DNA of 26,151 bases from Avichristensenella sp031550095 (GCA_031550095.1 JAVBOX010000083.1:1-26151); one strand, 5' to 3'. Counted from the stretch's first letter, positions 1 to 7,386 are shown. Notes: generated from the sequence alone by a model not told the origin. Made by a program: numbers and translations.

Positions 1-221
1 GGGCTGTCGCGGTAGGAACGAAGGAACGCCAAGGGGTTTCACCCCTTGGATCCCCACTTAAGGGATTTCATCCCTTAAGGATCCCATCTTCGCCTGCGGG
101 CGGTTGTTTTTCTTGTTAAAATACCACCCATCGTGAGATGAAAATAATGGGATTCCAAAGGGCCGAAGGCCCTTTGGCAGGGTCCGGGACAGCGTCCCGG
201 CGTTCCTCCCTATCACGACAG
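1..221. repeat. Repeat A, left copy (hairpin-array, MITE-like)
   Basis: This 221-bp block recurs in reverse complement at 3400-3620. It starts at the window edge with GGGCTGTCGCGGTAGG and ends with CCCTATCACGACAG, so its two ends are imperfect inverted repeats of each other (GGGCTGTCG type). Inside are four GC-rich hairpins, with stems CCAAGGGG/CCCCTTGG, CTTAAGGGAT/ATCCCTTAAG, CCAAAGGGCC/GGCCCTTTGG and CCGGGAC/GTCCCGG. It carries no credible gene. The terminal inverted repeats, absence of coding capacity and second copy suggest a non-autonomous element or a REP-like hairpin array. Mobility is an inference, and no target duplication could be seen because the left end is cut. Confidence 0.8.
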
Positions 222-225
222 CTTC

Positions 226-389
226 TTCGATTGCACGGCCTTCCGGCCGCGAAAGGAATGTTTTCAGGCGGCAAGCCGCTTGTAAACTCCCCGCCCGCCC
301 GGCAAAGCCGGGCGATACGATTGAATATGAAAGGGCTGCGGCCCCTTCATGCATCCCAGGTTGAGGTGCCGGGATTTGTTGATGATCTG
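226..389. repeat. Repeat B, left copy (hairpin-array repeat)
   Basis: This 164-bp block recurs in reverse complement, at equal length, at 7171-7334. It is a string of short hairpins: GGCC/GGCC around TTCC, GCGGC/GCCGC, GCCCGGC/GCCGGGC and a GGGGC/GCCCC-type stem near 330. It follows repeat A after only four bases, so A and B abut here but are apart at their other copies, which shows they are separate units. Very similar hairpin strings are scattered in many clostridial genomes. Their role is unknown; mRNA 3'-end processing and mobile-element remnants are both possible. Confidence 0.75.
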
Positions 390-439
390 CCCTTTTGTTT
401 TGCGCGGCCCTATCCATCTCCATCTTCCGGAGGCCCTTG

Positions 440-1726
440 ATGTTCATTGCCGATCTTCATATCCATTCCCGCTATGCCCGGGCGACGAGCCCTGCCTCCG
501 TGCCGGAAACGCTGGATCTATATGCCCGGCGCAAAGGGCTTGCCGTCGTCGGCACGGGGGATTTTACCCATCCGGCTTGGCGGCGGGAGCTTTGGGACAA
601 GCTTGTTCCCGCTGAGGAGGGTCTTTACCGCCTCCGGGAAGAAAACTCTCATCCAGAGGCCTCAGACGCCCCGGGCCTGCCCGTTCGTTTTCTTGTTTCC
701 GGGGAAATCAGCACCATCTACAAAAAGCGCGGCCGCGTTCACAAGGTGCACCATCTGATCCTGCTGCCGGGCCTTGCCCAGGCGGACGCCCTTGCCGACC
801 GCCTTTCCCGCGTCGGCAACCTTTCCGCCGATGGCCGCCCCATCCTGGGCCTGGACAGCCGCGCTTTGCTGGAGATGACTCTGGAGGCCTGCCCGGATGC
901 CCTGCTGATTCCCGCCCATATCTGGACGCCTCATTTCTCCCTTCTTGGGGCCCTTTCCGGCTTTGACGCGGTGGAGCCGTGCTATGAGGATTTGACGCCC
1001 CATATCCACGCGCTGGAAACGGGCTTGTCCGCCGATCCGGCTATGATCTGGCGGGTTTCTTCGCTGGATCCCTATGCCCTTATCTCCAATTCCGATGCCC
1101 ATTCCCCGCAAAACCTGGCCCGGGAAGCCACCCTTTTCGAGGGAAAACCTTCCTATCCCGCCATTGCCCATGCGCTTCGTTCCCCCGGTCGTCCCGGACT
1201 ATTGGGCACTTTGGAGTTCTTCTCGGAAGAAGGCAAGTACCATTATGATGGACATCGCTCTTGCCTTGCCTCCCTGTCTCCCAAGGAATCCGCCGCTTGC
1301 GGAGCCGTCTGCCCCGCCTGCGGCGCCCCGCTGACCCCGGGCGTCCTTGGCCGTACCCTGGCGCTGGCGGACCGCCCCGAGTGCGTCAAGCCGATCCACG
1401 CCCGGGATTTCCAATGCCTTGTGCCCTTGCCGGAGGTTATCGCCGCTTGCGCGGGCCTTGGCAAGACCAGCAAGGGCGGCCAAAGCCTATATGCCCGTCT
1501 GGTGCGCTCCATAGGCCCGGAGCTGGTGATTCTCCGGGAAGCGCCCCTGCCCGATCTGGAGAGGATTGCTGGGCCTGCCCTGGCGGAAGGCATTCGCCGC
1601 CTGCGGGAGGGCCGGGTCCGCGTAACGCCAGGCTACGACGGGGTTTACGGCAAAGTGGAGCTCCTGTCACCGGCGGAGCGGAAAGCCTTGAACGGAAAGG
1701 CGTTGCGTGTAAAAGGGGAGCCATAG
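440..1726 (+). CDS. Endonuclease Q-like PHP-family DNA repair nuclease
   Basis: 428 aa. The start is the ATG after GGAGG at 429-433. An N-terminal PHP domain shows the metal-ligand pattern: DLHIHS (H7, H9), GTGDFTHP (D41, H44), SGEIS (E89), HKVHH (H101, H104, H105), PAHIWTPH (H160, H165) and NSDAH (D219, H221). A Cys4 zinc site follows (C275, C287, C291, C294) with the family signature CPACG-PLTPGVLGR, then a C-terminal segment ending in a PGYDGVYGKVEL hairpin-like motif. Endonuclease Q of archaea and some bacteria nicks DNA on the 5' side of deaminated bases such as uracil and hypoxanthine. All key residues look intact, so activity is likely. The gene stands alone between repeat B and a strong terminator. 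It could instead be a related PHP phosphoesterase of unknown substrate, but the Cys4 motif favours EndoQ. Confidence 0.82.
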   Translation: MFIADLHIHSRYARATSPASVPETLDLYARRKGLAVVGTGDFTHPAWRRELWDKLVPAEEGLYRLREENSHPEASDAPGLPVRFLVSGEISTIYKKRGRVHKVHHLILLPGLAQADALADRLSRVGNLSADGRPILGLDSRALLEMTLEACPDALLIPAHIWTPHFSLLGALSGFDAVEPCYEDLTPHIHALETGLSADPAMIWRVSSLDPYALISNSDAHSPQNLAREATLFEGKPSYPAIAHALRSPGRPGLLGTLEFFSEEGKYHYDGHRSCLASLSPKESAACGAVCPACGAPLTPGVLGRTLALADRPECVKPIHARDFQCLVPLPEVIAACAGLGKTSKGGQSLYARLVRSIGPELVILREAPLPDLERIAGPALAEGIRRLREGRVRVTPGYDGVYGKVELLSPAERKALNGKALRVKGEP

Positions 1727-1750
1727 GGGAAAGGCTTTTGGGCAAACAAA

Positions 1751-1800
1751 CGCGCCGCGCTTTCTGGCTTTTCGGCCAGCGGCGCGGCGCGATGCTTTTT
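1751..1800 (+). terminator. Rho-independent terminator after the EndoQ-like gene (possibly bidirectional)
   Basis: The outer stem CGCGCCGCG (1751-1759) pairs with CGCGGCGCG (1783-1791), and the inner stem CTGGC/GCCAG closes a short loop. TTTTT follows at 1796-1800. On the minus strand the same hairpin is followed by TTTGTTTG, so it may also stop the convergent ATC hydrolase-family transcript. Confidence 0.8.
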
Positions 1801-1856
1801 CTGCTCCTTTGAAATGACAGGACCCCCTGGGTGAAACTGCCGACAAACGTTTTTCG

Positions 1857-2462
1857 CTATGGGCGCCCAAAGTGAAAGTCGCAATGATCCGCTCCATCCA
1901 CCAAGGTGCCTTCCCGCCAGAATTTTATCTTGGGCCCATAGCCCATAAAGGCGATATCATCATTTTGACAGAAAACATTGCATAGCTCCGGATAGCCAAG
2001 ATCCCGCGTGATTTCGTGAAAGGCGCATCGCCGCATGTTGAAGTGGGTCTCCTTCCCATCATTGCGCACCCACTCTATTTCCCAGCCGGCGGCGGGGAAA
2101 TGCTGGCTGATGTAACTTTTTGCCTTCCGAAAAAACACCTTATCCGCCAGAGGAAGACGCATGAGCCGAGCGTTGGCTTTTCGCCTGATTTCGGCCCATT
2201 TCCGCGTTTCTTTCAACGTAAGAAAATAGGCGGTTTCTTTCGGATATCCGGTGCTTCGCAGGGCCTGGTAAAAAGCAATGGTGGGCAGCAGATTGCGCCG
2301 CATGTGATGTTCCAAGCGTTCATCGCCGCGGCTATCCATGGTTTCCAATAGGGAATTCAGCAACACCTCAGCCATGCGATAGATCTCCCGGCCATTTTCA
2401 ACGCCAAACCCTGCCTTACAATCCTCCTCAAGGAAGAAAAGGTTTGTTCCCTCAAAGCCCAT
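1857..2462 (-). CDS. L-2-amino-thiazoline-4-carboxylic acid (ATC) hydrolase family protein
   Basis: 201 aa, full length for the family. The ATG is preceded by AAAGGGG at a 6-base spacing. The C-terminal half carries the recognisable family core: FNMRRCAF (about 141-148), YPELCNVFCQNDD (about 157-169), GYGPKIKFWREGTL and GADHCDFHF at the end, with conserved Cys146, Cys161, Cys165 and Cys194. The founding enzyme, from Pseudomonas L-cysteine synthesis, opens the thiazoline ring of ATC to N-carbamoyl-L-cysteine. Most clostridial members lack that pathway context, and none of its partners is visible here, so the substrate is uncertain. It has its own promoter at 2501-2529 and runs in the same direction as the upstream methyltransferase. 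Confidence 0.75.
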   Translation of the reverse strand: MGFEGTNLFFLEEDCKAGFGVENGREIYRMAEVLLNSLLETMDSRGDERLEHHMRRNLLPTIAFYQALRSTGYPKETAYFLTLKETRKWAEIRRKANARLMRLPLADKVFFRKAKSYISQHFPAAGWEIEWVRNDGKETHFNMRRCAFHEITRDLGYPELCNVFCQNDDIAFMGYGPKIKFWREGTLVDGADHCDFHFGRP

Positions 2463-2500
2463 ATATTGCCCCTTTGGTGCTTATAGTGAATATTGTATGT

Positions 2501-2529
2501 ATCATACAGCAAACGCAGGGCCTGGGCAA
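2501..2529 (-). promoter_or_regulatory. Sigma-A-type promoter for the ATC hydrolase-family gene
   Basis: Read on the minus strand: TTGCCC (-35), a 17-base spacer, then TATGAT (-10), about 40 bases before the start codon. Matches to consensus are 4/6 and 5/6 with ideal spacing. Confidence 0.55.
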
Positions 2530-2626
2530 GGGCATTTTCGTTACAAATTACATACAAAGAAGTTTGCACGTAACCGAAAAAACGAGAGCATTTGTAACCT
2601 TTTTTTCATTGATCCATGTGCCTTCC

Positions 2627-3280
2627 TTAGCCTTTCTTGGCAATAAAGATCGCGGTGTTGGCGAACCGCCAGGGCGTCTCCGCCTCTTGGAATCCGGCCT
2701 CCTGGAACAGGCGAAGCTGGTTTTCCACCGTGATGGGGGTGTCGAAATGATAGAAGGCTTCCGGGGGAATGCCTTGATCCATTCGCATCCGTGCGTTCTC
2801 GGCGAAAAAGGCGTTCTCTTGCGCAAGGTCGGCCGCCACATAGTCACACTCGATGTATTGGCCATGGGGCTTCAGCGCTCGGCGGATTTTCCCGTAAAGC
2901 CCCGCCTTTTTTTCATGGGAAAAATGGTGCATCGTCTGAAAGGAAATGGCCGCGTCAAAGGCTTCCGCCCCAAAAGCCACGTCAAAATAGCTGCCGCATA
3001 TCAGGCGAATGGGCTTTTCGGAATACTTTGCCAGCAGCTTGTCCAGCATGGCTTGGGTCATATCGATTCCCGTGACCTCCACCTTTGGAAACCGCCTGAA
3101 GATGGCCTCCAGCTCCAACCCCGTGCCGCACCCAAGGTCTAGGAGGGTTGCCGTTCCCTCGGGCACCAAGCGAGCAAGGACCTCATAAGCCTCCCTGCAT
3201 CCTTCCACATTTTGAAGCATGTGCTGGTCATACCCGCTTATCCTGGCCGTAAAAAAATCATCCATCCGCTCCAAACTCAT
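2627..3280 (-). CDS. Class I SAM-dependent methyltransferase
   Basis: 217 aa. The chosen start (MSLERMDDFF) follows AGGAGG at a normal spacing; an upstream in-frame ATG at 3337 has no such site. The Rossmann fold shows motif I LDLGCGTGLEL (47-57), the acidic residue binding the ribose in VTGIDMTQAML (D73), and a post-motif AISFQTMHHFS (111-121) typical of Methyltransf_11/25-type small-molecule methyltransferases. The N-terminal FFTARISGYDQHML is common in clostridial members with no assigned substrate. Repeat A lies upstream of it and the ATC hydrolase-family gene downstream. Nothing in the sequence fixes the substrate. Confidence 0.85.
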   Translation of the reverse strand: MSLERMDDFFTARISGYDQHMLQNVEGCREAYEVLARLVPEGTATLLDLGCGTGLELEAIFRRFPKVEVTGIDMTQAMLDKLLAKYSEKPIRLICGSYFDVAFGAEAFDAAISFQTMHHFSHEKKAGLYGKIRRALKPHGQYIECDYVAADLAQENAFFAENARMRMDQGIPPEAFYHFDTPITVENQLRLFQEAGFQEAETPWRFANTAIFIAKKG

Positions 3281-3399
3281 CTGTGAACCTCCTGTCGATC
3301 TAAAAATTTCATAGGTCAAACTAAGGCAACACCGCACAATCGCGCACGCCGTCTTTGCGGATCTTTTCGCGCTGCTCTGTGTCGCTCTTACGGACGGGG

Positions 3400-3620
3400 C
3401 TGTCGTGATAGGGAGGAACGCCGGGACGCTGTCCCGGACCCTGCCAAAGGACCTTCGGCCCTTTGGAATCCCATTATTTCCATCTCACGATGGGTGGTAT
3501 TTTAACAAGAAAAACAACCGCCCGCAGGTGAAGATGGGATCCTTAAGGGATGAAATTTCTTAAGTGGGGATCCAAGGGATGAAACCTCTTCGCGTTCCTT
3601 CGTTCCTACCGCGACAGCCC
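3400..3620. repeat. Repeat A, right copy (inverted relative to 1-221)
   Basis: Reverse complement of 1-221 with the same 221-bp length and scattered substitutions. Its outer ends, GGGGCTGTCGTGATAGGG from 3396 and CTACCGCGACAGCCCC to 3621, form the imperfect terminal inverted repeats. Several internal hairpins are damaged compared with the left copy; for example the CTTAAGGGAT stem now faces ATTTCTTAAG. It fills most of the 3281-3768 gap. The stretch 3300-3395 between it and the methyltransferase shows no gene or clear signal. Confidence 0.8.
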
Positions 3621-3710
3621 CTTCCTCCAGGCTTCTTGATCAGCACGAAAATCTCTCGCAATGCCAGCAACGCTCTTTTGTGCGGTGTCGCCCTAAATTT
3701 ATCCCCATCA

Positions 3711-3739
3711 TTGACTTTTGTACGGACATATGTTAAAGT
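3711..3739 (+). promoter_or_regulatory. Promoter of the PadR-DUF4180 gene
   Basis: TTGACT (3711-3716), a 17-base spacer, then TAAAGT (3734-3739). The -10 is embedded in the palindromic operator at 3727-3748, so binding there should block RNA polymerase. Confidence 0.55.
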
Positions 3740-3748
3740 TAACATATG
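3727..3748. promoter_or_regulatory. PadR-type operator (autoregulatory palindrome)
   Basis: A perfect inverted repeat of two 10-base half-sites, CATATGTTAA and TTAACATATG, separated by AG. It contains ATGT-N8-ACAT, the pattern bound by PadR-family repressors, and overlaps the -10 of the promoter for the PadR-DUF4180 gene that starts 20 bases downstream. Autorepression is inferred from position. Confidence 0.75.
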
Positions 3749-3768
3749 CCTATGAAGGAGGAATTTCT

Positions 3769-4695
3769 ATGAACATTCACCACGCCATTTTGGGCCTGCT
3801 CAGCTTTGAGCCGCTCACCGGTTATGATATCAAGAAAATCATGCAGGGCTCCCCGCTGTTTCATTGGTCCGGCAATAACAGCCAGATCTACCGGGCCCTT
3901 TCGGCGCTGCAGGGGGATGGCTTGATCGTTGGGGAGGTTCTCCACGGGGACGCCTCGCCCACCAAGAAGCGCTATGCCCTGACAGAGACCGGGCGCAAGG
4001 AGCTTCAAGACCTGTCCAGAGCATTTCCGGAGCCGCCGGAAATCAAGAAACCCATCCTGGCGCAGCTTCTCTTTGGCCGGGATTTGTCCCGGCAGGAGAT
4101 CCAAACCATCCTGGACCAATACGAAAGGCAGATTCGCGGCGCACTGCTGATGATGGGGCAGGGGGAGGCGTTCTTCCAAAGTGGAACCCCCTTCCAGCTG
4201 GCGGTTGGGGAAGTTTCGGCGCAGAACCTTCGGGCATTTTACGAAAGCGAGCTGAAATGGATCGAAACCATTTCAAAGGAGGCGCTGCCCTTTGCCGAGG
4301 CGCGGGCAGCCAATCAAGGACGGGAGGGGAACGGGATGATTTGCGTGCCGGTCCATGTGAAGGGCAGAACCTATATTACGGTTACGGACGGCCAGATTCG
4401 CAGCGAAGGGGATGGCTTGGATTTGGTCTCCGCCTGTGTGGAGCAAGGCACAAACCTTGTGTTGCTGCCGACCGCGTGCCTGTCGGATGACTTTTTGCGC
4501 CTTTCCACCCGCGTGGCGGGGCTGGTGCTGCAGAAGCTTGTCAACTATAACATTCGGACAGCCGCTGTTTTGGATACCGAAAGAACGGCGGTGCGCTTTC
4601 AGGAGTTTTCCATGGAGGCAAATAAAGGCCAGGCATTCCGCACCTTTGACACCTCGGCCCAAGCCGAGGCCTGGCTGCTGGATGAGCCGAAATAG
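3769..4695 (+). CDS. PadR-family transcriptional regulator fused to a DUF4180 domain
   Basis: 308 aa, against about 110-190 for ordinary PadR proteins. The start is MNIHHAILGLLSF after AAGGAGG at 3755-3761. Residues 1-82 form the PadR winged helix (LTGYDIKKI, IYRALSALQGDGLI, KRYALTETGRKEL). Residues about 90-175 are the helical dimerisation arm of longer PadR proteins. Residues about 190-305 look like DUF4180: ICVPVHVKGRTYITVTDG, then LVLLPTACLSDDFLRLSTRVAG, LQKLVNYNIRTAAVLD and a final ANKGQAFRTFDT block. DUF4180 has no known function and is usually a separate small protein. The fusion suggests it senses the regulator's signal or acts under its control. The palindrome at 3727-3748 points to autoregulation. 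The target beyond itself is unknown; the convergent MutS-like gene is the nearest other gene. Confidence 0.82.
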   Translation: MNIHHAILGLLSFEPLTGYDIKKIMQGSPLFHWSGNNSQIYRALSALQGDGLIVGEVLHGDASPTKKRYALTETGRKELQDLSRAFPEPPEIKKPILAQLLFGRDLSRQEIQTILDQYERQIRGALLMMGQGEAFFQSGTPFQLAVGEVSAQNLRAFYESELKWIETISKEALPFAEARAANQGREGNGMICVPVHVKGRTYITVTDGQIRSEGDGLDLVSACVEQGTNLVLLPTACLSDDFLRLSTRVAGLVLQKLVNYNIRTAAVLDTERTAVRFQEFSMEANKGQAFRTFDTSAQAEAWLLDEPK

Positions 4696-4699
4696 CGAG

Positions 4700-4740
4700 A
4701 GGTGATGGCCGCCCTGGAAGAGGGCATCCCGCTCACCTTT
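4700..4740 (+). terminator. Possible terminator after the PadR-DUF4180 gene
   Basis: AGGTGA (4700-4705) pairs with TCACCT (4733-4738) around an inner GCCCT/AGGGC hairpin, and TTT follows. The T-run is short, so the call is weak. The rest of 4741-4910 shows no gene; GGGGCATGCCCC at 4868-4879 is a small palindrome. Confidence 0.3.
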
Positions 4741-4910
4741 GATTCTCGCGCAAGGATATCTGGCGTACACGAAGCGCCACCTGTGCCCTCTCTCCACGGC
4801 GCACCGCTTCTTGGCGCAGCTCTTGCGGCTCTTCCGCGTGATTTGATCCGCCGGGGAGGAACAGCCGGGGCATGCCCCTTTAGATCCCAGGCTCGGGCAG
4901 CCCCATCCCT

Positions 4911-6656
4911 TCATGGATTTTCTCCGGCGTCTTCAGGGTTTTCTCTCCTTTCCGGGTGCCGCTTTAGCGATGGCGGCGCCACCAATCCGATTGGAAAATC
5001 CCTTGGCACCTTCATTGGCATTGGAACCCACTGGTTGGCCTCGTCGATAATCCTCTTGTCCAGCCCGATGATTTCCAGCAGCTTGATGGCGTTGGTGCTG
5101 GTGGAAGGCCCGTCCTTCATGAGATAATCGAAGAAAATCTCCTCGCCTATGATCTCCTCGCCAAAGTGATAGTTGGTATAAACCTTCCCGAGGATCCTCG
5201 TCAGCTCGATGTCGTGGGTGGCCACAACGCATAGGCTGCCGCTGCCATGGAGGTGTTTCAGCACGGCTATGGACGCGGCGATGCGCTCCACCGCGTTGGT
5301 TCCCCGAAGGATTTCATCGATGAAGCACATGCAGTATTGGTTATCGCAGTACTGGAGAATTCGCTTGATGGATTTGATCTCCGCGATAAAGTAGCTCTCT
5401 CCCGCGATGATGTCGTCCCTGAGGGCCATGGATGTGGCCACGTACCCGCGCCTGAGCCCAAAGCGATGGGCGCAGCAGGTGTGGATCGTCTGGGCCAGAA
5501 TGCCATTCACCGCCAGGGCCTTGATGAACGTGGACTTTCCGGACGCGTTGGAACCGGTGATGAGGCTGTCGTTTGCGATGCATCCATCGTTGACCACGGG
5601 CGTCATGATCAGCGGGTGATGGATGCCCATAAAATCCAAGCGCCTCTCCTCATGGAAAGCGGGCGCACACCAATGAACCAGGCTCTTCCGGAAGGAAGCG
5701 GCGGCCACCGCCATGTCCAGCTCGCCGATAATCGAAAACAAGGCTCTGCATTCCGGCTGATATTTTCGCAATTTACCGATTGTTTTGTTGAAAGACAGGA
5801 TATCGACGAGGAATACGGCCTTGAAAAGAAGGACCAGCGCCTCCAGCTCCGCGAGCCCTGTCTTCGTCCTTCCGGATACGATTCCCCCCATGGTTTTGAA
5901 GGGCTTTAGGGAAATCCGGAGCGGCAGGTCAAAGGGCTCTATTTCATCGCGAAGCTTCCCATCGATTTTTTTGGCCGCGTAAAGCATGGCCGAAAAATAT
6001 CGCAGGCTCTCCATCTCGTCGTCCATCTTCAGCCTAAAGACATAGTACACGGCGCAGTTGACGCAACAGACAAAAAACGTTGCGACGATGCCTAAATCCC
6101 AAGAGAAGGGAAGGATGAGAAGCCCAACCATGGGGAGAACGGCGAGAAGAACAAACAGAAAGGCATGCTTTATCCTGGATTGATCCGCATGAAAGAGGCA
6201 ATAGCTCAAGCCGTTGTTGCTTCGTTTGCCAAGCCCTCTCAGGATCCATTGCAGCGTGAGCCGCTCCTTGGGATGATCCATCGCCCATTGGATCATTTGC
6301 TCTCTTTTTTTGAGCACCATGTCCCCGCGTTCCAGCTCATGCAGCGCATGGAACAGGTATTCCTCCCCAATGGTGGAGGAACAGGTGTTGATCCGGTGGA
6401 AAACGTCGTCCATGTTCAAGTCGTTCCAGGTGATGGAATCCAAGGTTACGGTGCTTCCCATGGATTTGGAAAGATAGTTATGGTAAGCCGCCACGCTGGG
6501 CGGCAGCGGTTCATCGCCCGATGGTATTTTCCCGAACCCATCCAGCAGCAGCCGCTCTGCCCGCCTTTTTCCCCTTCGAAACGTGAAAAAGGCGATCAAA
6601 GGCGCGGTGACCAGAAAAAGGACGGCGAACGGTATGGAGAGTTCAACGCTGTTCAT
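4911..6656 (-). CDS. Membrane-anchored MutS-like ATPase
   Basis: 581 aa. The start is MNSVELSIPF, preceded by GAAAGGA; an in-frame ATG 15 codons upstream has no ribosome site. A hydrophobic N-terminal segment (about 4-25) and two further membrane segments (about 165-208) precede a MutS-type C-terminal ATPase. Walker A is GSNASGKST (about 368-376), Walker B is CMCFIDEILRGT (about 442-453) and ATHD lies near 479-482. The LDFMGIHHPLI block is the MutS link before the P-loop. The MutS mismatch-recognition and connector domains are absent, so this is not a classical MutS or MutS2. Such membrane MutS-like proteins are common in clostridia and Bacteroidetes with unknown function. Its own promoter lies at 6714-6742. 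Confidence 0.82.
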   Translation of the reverse strand: MNSVELSIPFAVLFLVTAPLIAFFTFRRGKRRAERLLLDGFGKIPSGDEPLPPSVAAYHNYLSKSMGSTVTLDSITWNDLNMDDVFHRINTCSSTIGEEYLFHALHELERGDMVLKKREQMIQWAMDHPKERLTLQWILRGLGKRSNNGLSYCLFHADQSRIKHAFLFVLLAVLPMVGLLILPFSWDLGIVATFFVCCVNCAVYYVFRLKMDDEMESLRYFSAMLYAAKKIDGKLRDEIEPFDLPLRISLKPFKTMGGIVSGRTKTGLAELEALVLLFKAVFLVDILSFNKTIGKLRKYQPECRALFSIIGELDMAVAAASFRKSLVHWCAPAFHEERRLDFMGIHHPLIMTPVVNDGCIANDSLITGSNASGKSTFIKALAVNGILAQTIHTCCAHRFGLRRGYVATSMALRDDIIAGESYFIAEIKSIKRILQYCDNQYCMCFIDEILRGTNAVERIAASIAVLKHLHGSGSLCVVATHDIELTRILGKVYTNYHFGEEIIGEEIFFDYLMKDGPSTSTNAIKLLEIIGLDKRIIDEANQWVPMPMKVPRDFPIGLVAPPSLKRHPERRENPEDAGENP

Positions 6657-6713
6657 GGCAATCCTTTCAAGCGCAATTCGGCGCGATGCCACGGGCTCCA
6701 TTCATTATTTTGG

Positions 6714-6742
6714 ATTATACCATAAACGGCCGATCAGCTCAA
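6714..6742 (-). promoter_or_regulatory. Sigma-A-type promoter for the MutS-like gene
   Basis: On the minus strand: TTGAGC, a 17-base spacer and a perfect TATAAT, about 58 bases before the start codon at 6656. Confidence 0.6.
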
Positions 6743-6769
6743 ATGCCGTAAAAAAATGGGCTTTTTGAA

Positions 6770-7165
6770 AGGAAACCGGCGGACTACGCCCTTTCGCCGA
6801 TCGCAAGACACCGGATATAGGCGTCGAAAAGTTGAGGGTAATGGTGTGACAAAGCTTTTTCTCCCCATGCCCCGGCAGCGCCGGCTCGCCCAGGGCGATG
6901 GCCCGGGGGAGGAAAGCAAAATCGCCCCCATCCGGCGCCAAGGTCATAGCCAGCTCCGAAAGAAGGTCTTCACCGCTTGGGTATGCGCGAAGAGCGCCCT
7001 GCAGAATATTGGCGGCATCGCCGTATTCTCCGCTTCGGACATGGGCAGCCCGGAAAACTACACGGCGCGTCAGGCGGAGATGGCCGTATCCTTGGCGACA
7101 CTCCCGCCAGGCCTGTGCCGCTCGATCGTTCAAGACTGCGCTTTTTCCTTCCCCCTTTCTTGTAA
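6770..7165 (-). pseudogene. Remnant of an XRE/TPR-type regulator (TPR part only)
   Basis: A minus-strand frame reads VRSGEYGDAANILQGALRAY, followed shortly by LLSELAMTLAP, RAIALGE and LCHTITLNF. This is the order of TPR helices seen in clostridial helix-turn-helix proteins with a TPR sensor domain. Near 6830 the match jumps by one base into another frame, LFDAYIRCLAIGERA, which then hits a stop. The helix-turn-helix half is missing, and repeat B begins immediately upstream at 7171. The best explanation is a truncated, frameshifted gene decayed beside an inserted repeat. The match is by pattern recognition only. Confidence 0.5.
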
Positions 7166-7170
7166 GCATT

Positions 7171-7334
7171 CAGACCATCAACAAACCCCGGCACCTCAAC
7201 CTGGGATGTATGAAGGGGCCGCAGCCCCTTCATATTCAATCGTATCGCCCGGCTTTGCCGGGCGGGCGGGGAGTTTTCAAGCGGCTTGCCGCCTAAAAAC
7301 ATTCCTTTCACGGCCGGAAGGCCGTGCAGTCGAA
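7171..7334. repeat. Repeat B, right copy (inverted relative to 226-389)
   Basis: Reverse complement of 226-389, the same 164-bp length with few differences. It shares the same series of short GC stems (GCCCGGC/GCCGGGC, GCGGC/GCCGC, GGCC/GGCC). It lies between the jag operon end and the truncated TPR regulator, and no repeat A copy adjoins it here. Confidence 0.75.
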
Positions 7335-7386
7335 CGGAATGCAAATTGCCTTACGTTCGAGCGTGGCGACTTTGTCGACACGCAAA

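Noticed and set aside
58..447. Frames within repeats A and B
   Set aside because: They consist of hairpin sequence translated, and equivalent frames are broken in the other copies.
3300..3395. Possible end of a transposable element (GGCAACACCGCACAATCGCG)
   Set aside because: It looks like sequences flanking insertion elements in clostridia, but no second end, duplication or transposase is present.
4741..4910. Possible gene remnant between the PadR-DUF4180 and MutS-like genes
   Set aside because: Translations on both strands gave no recognisable protein segment.
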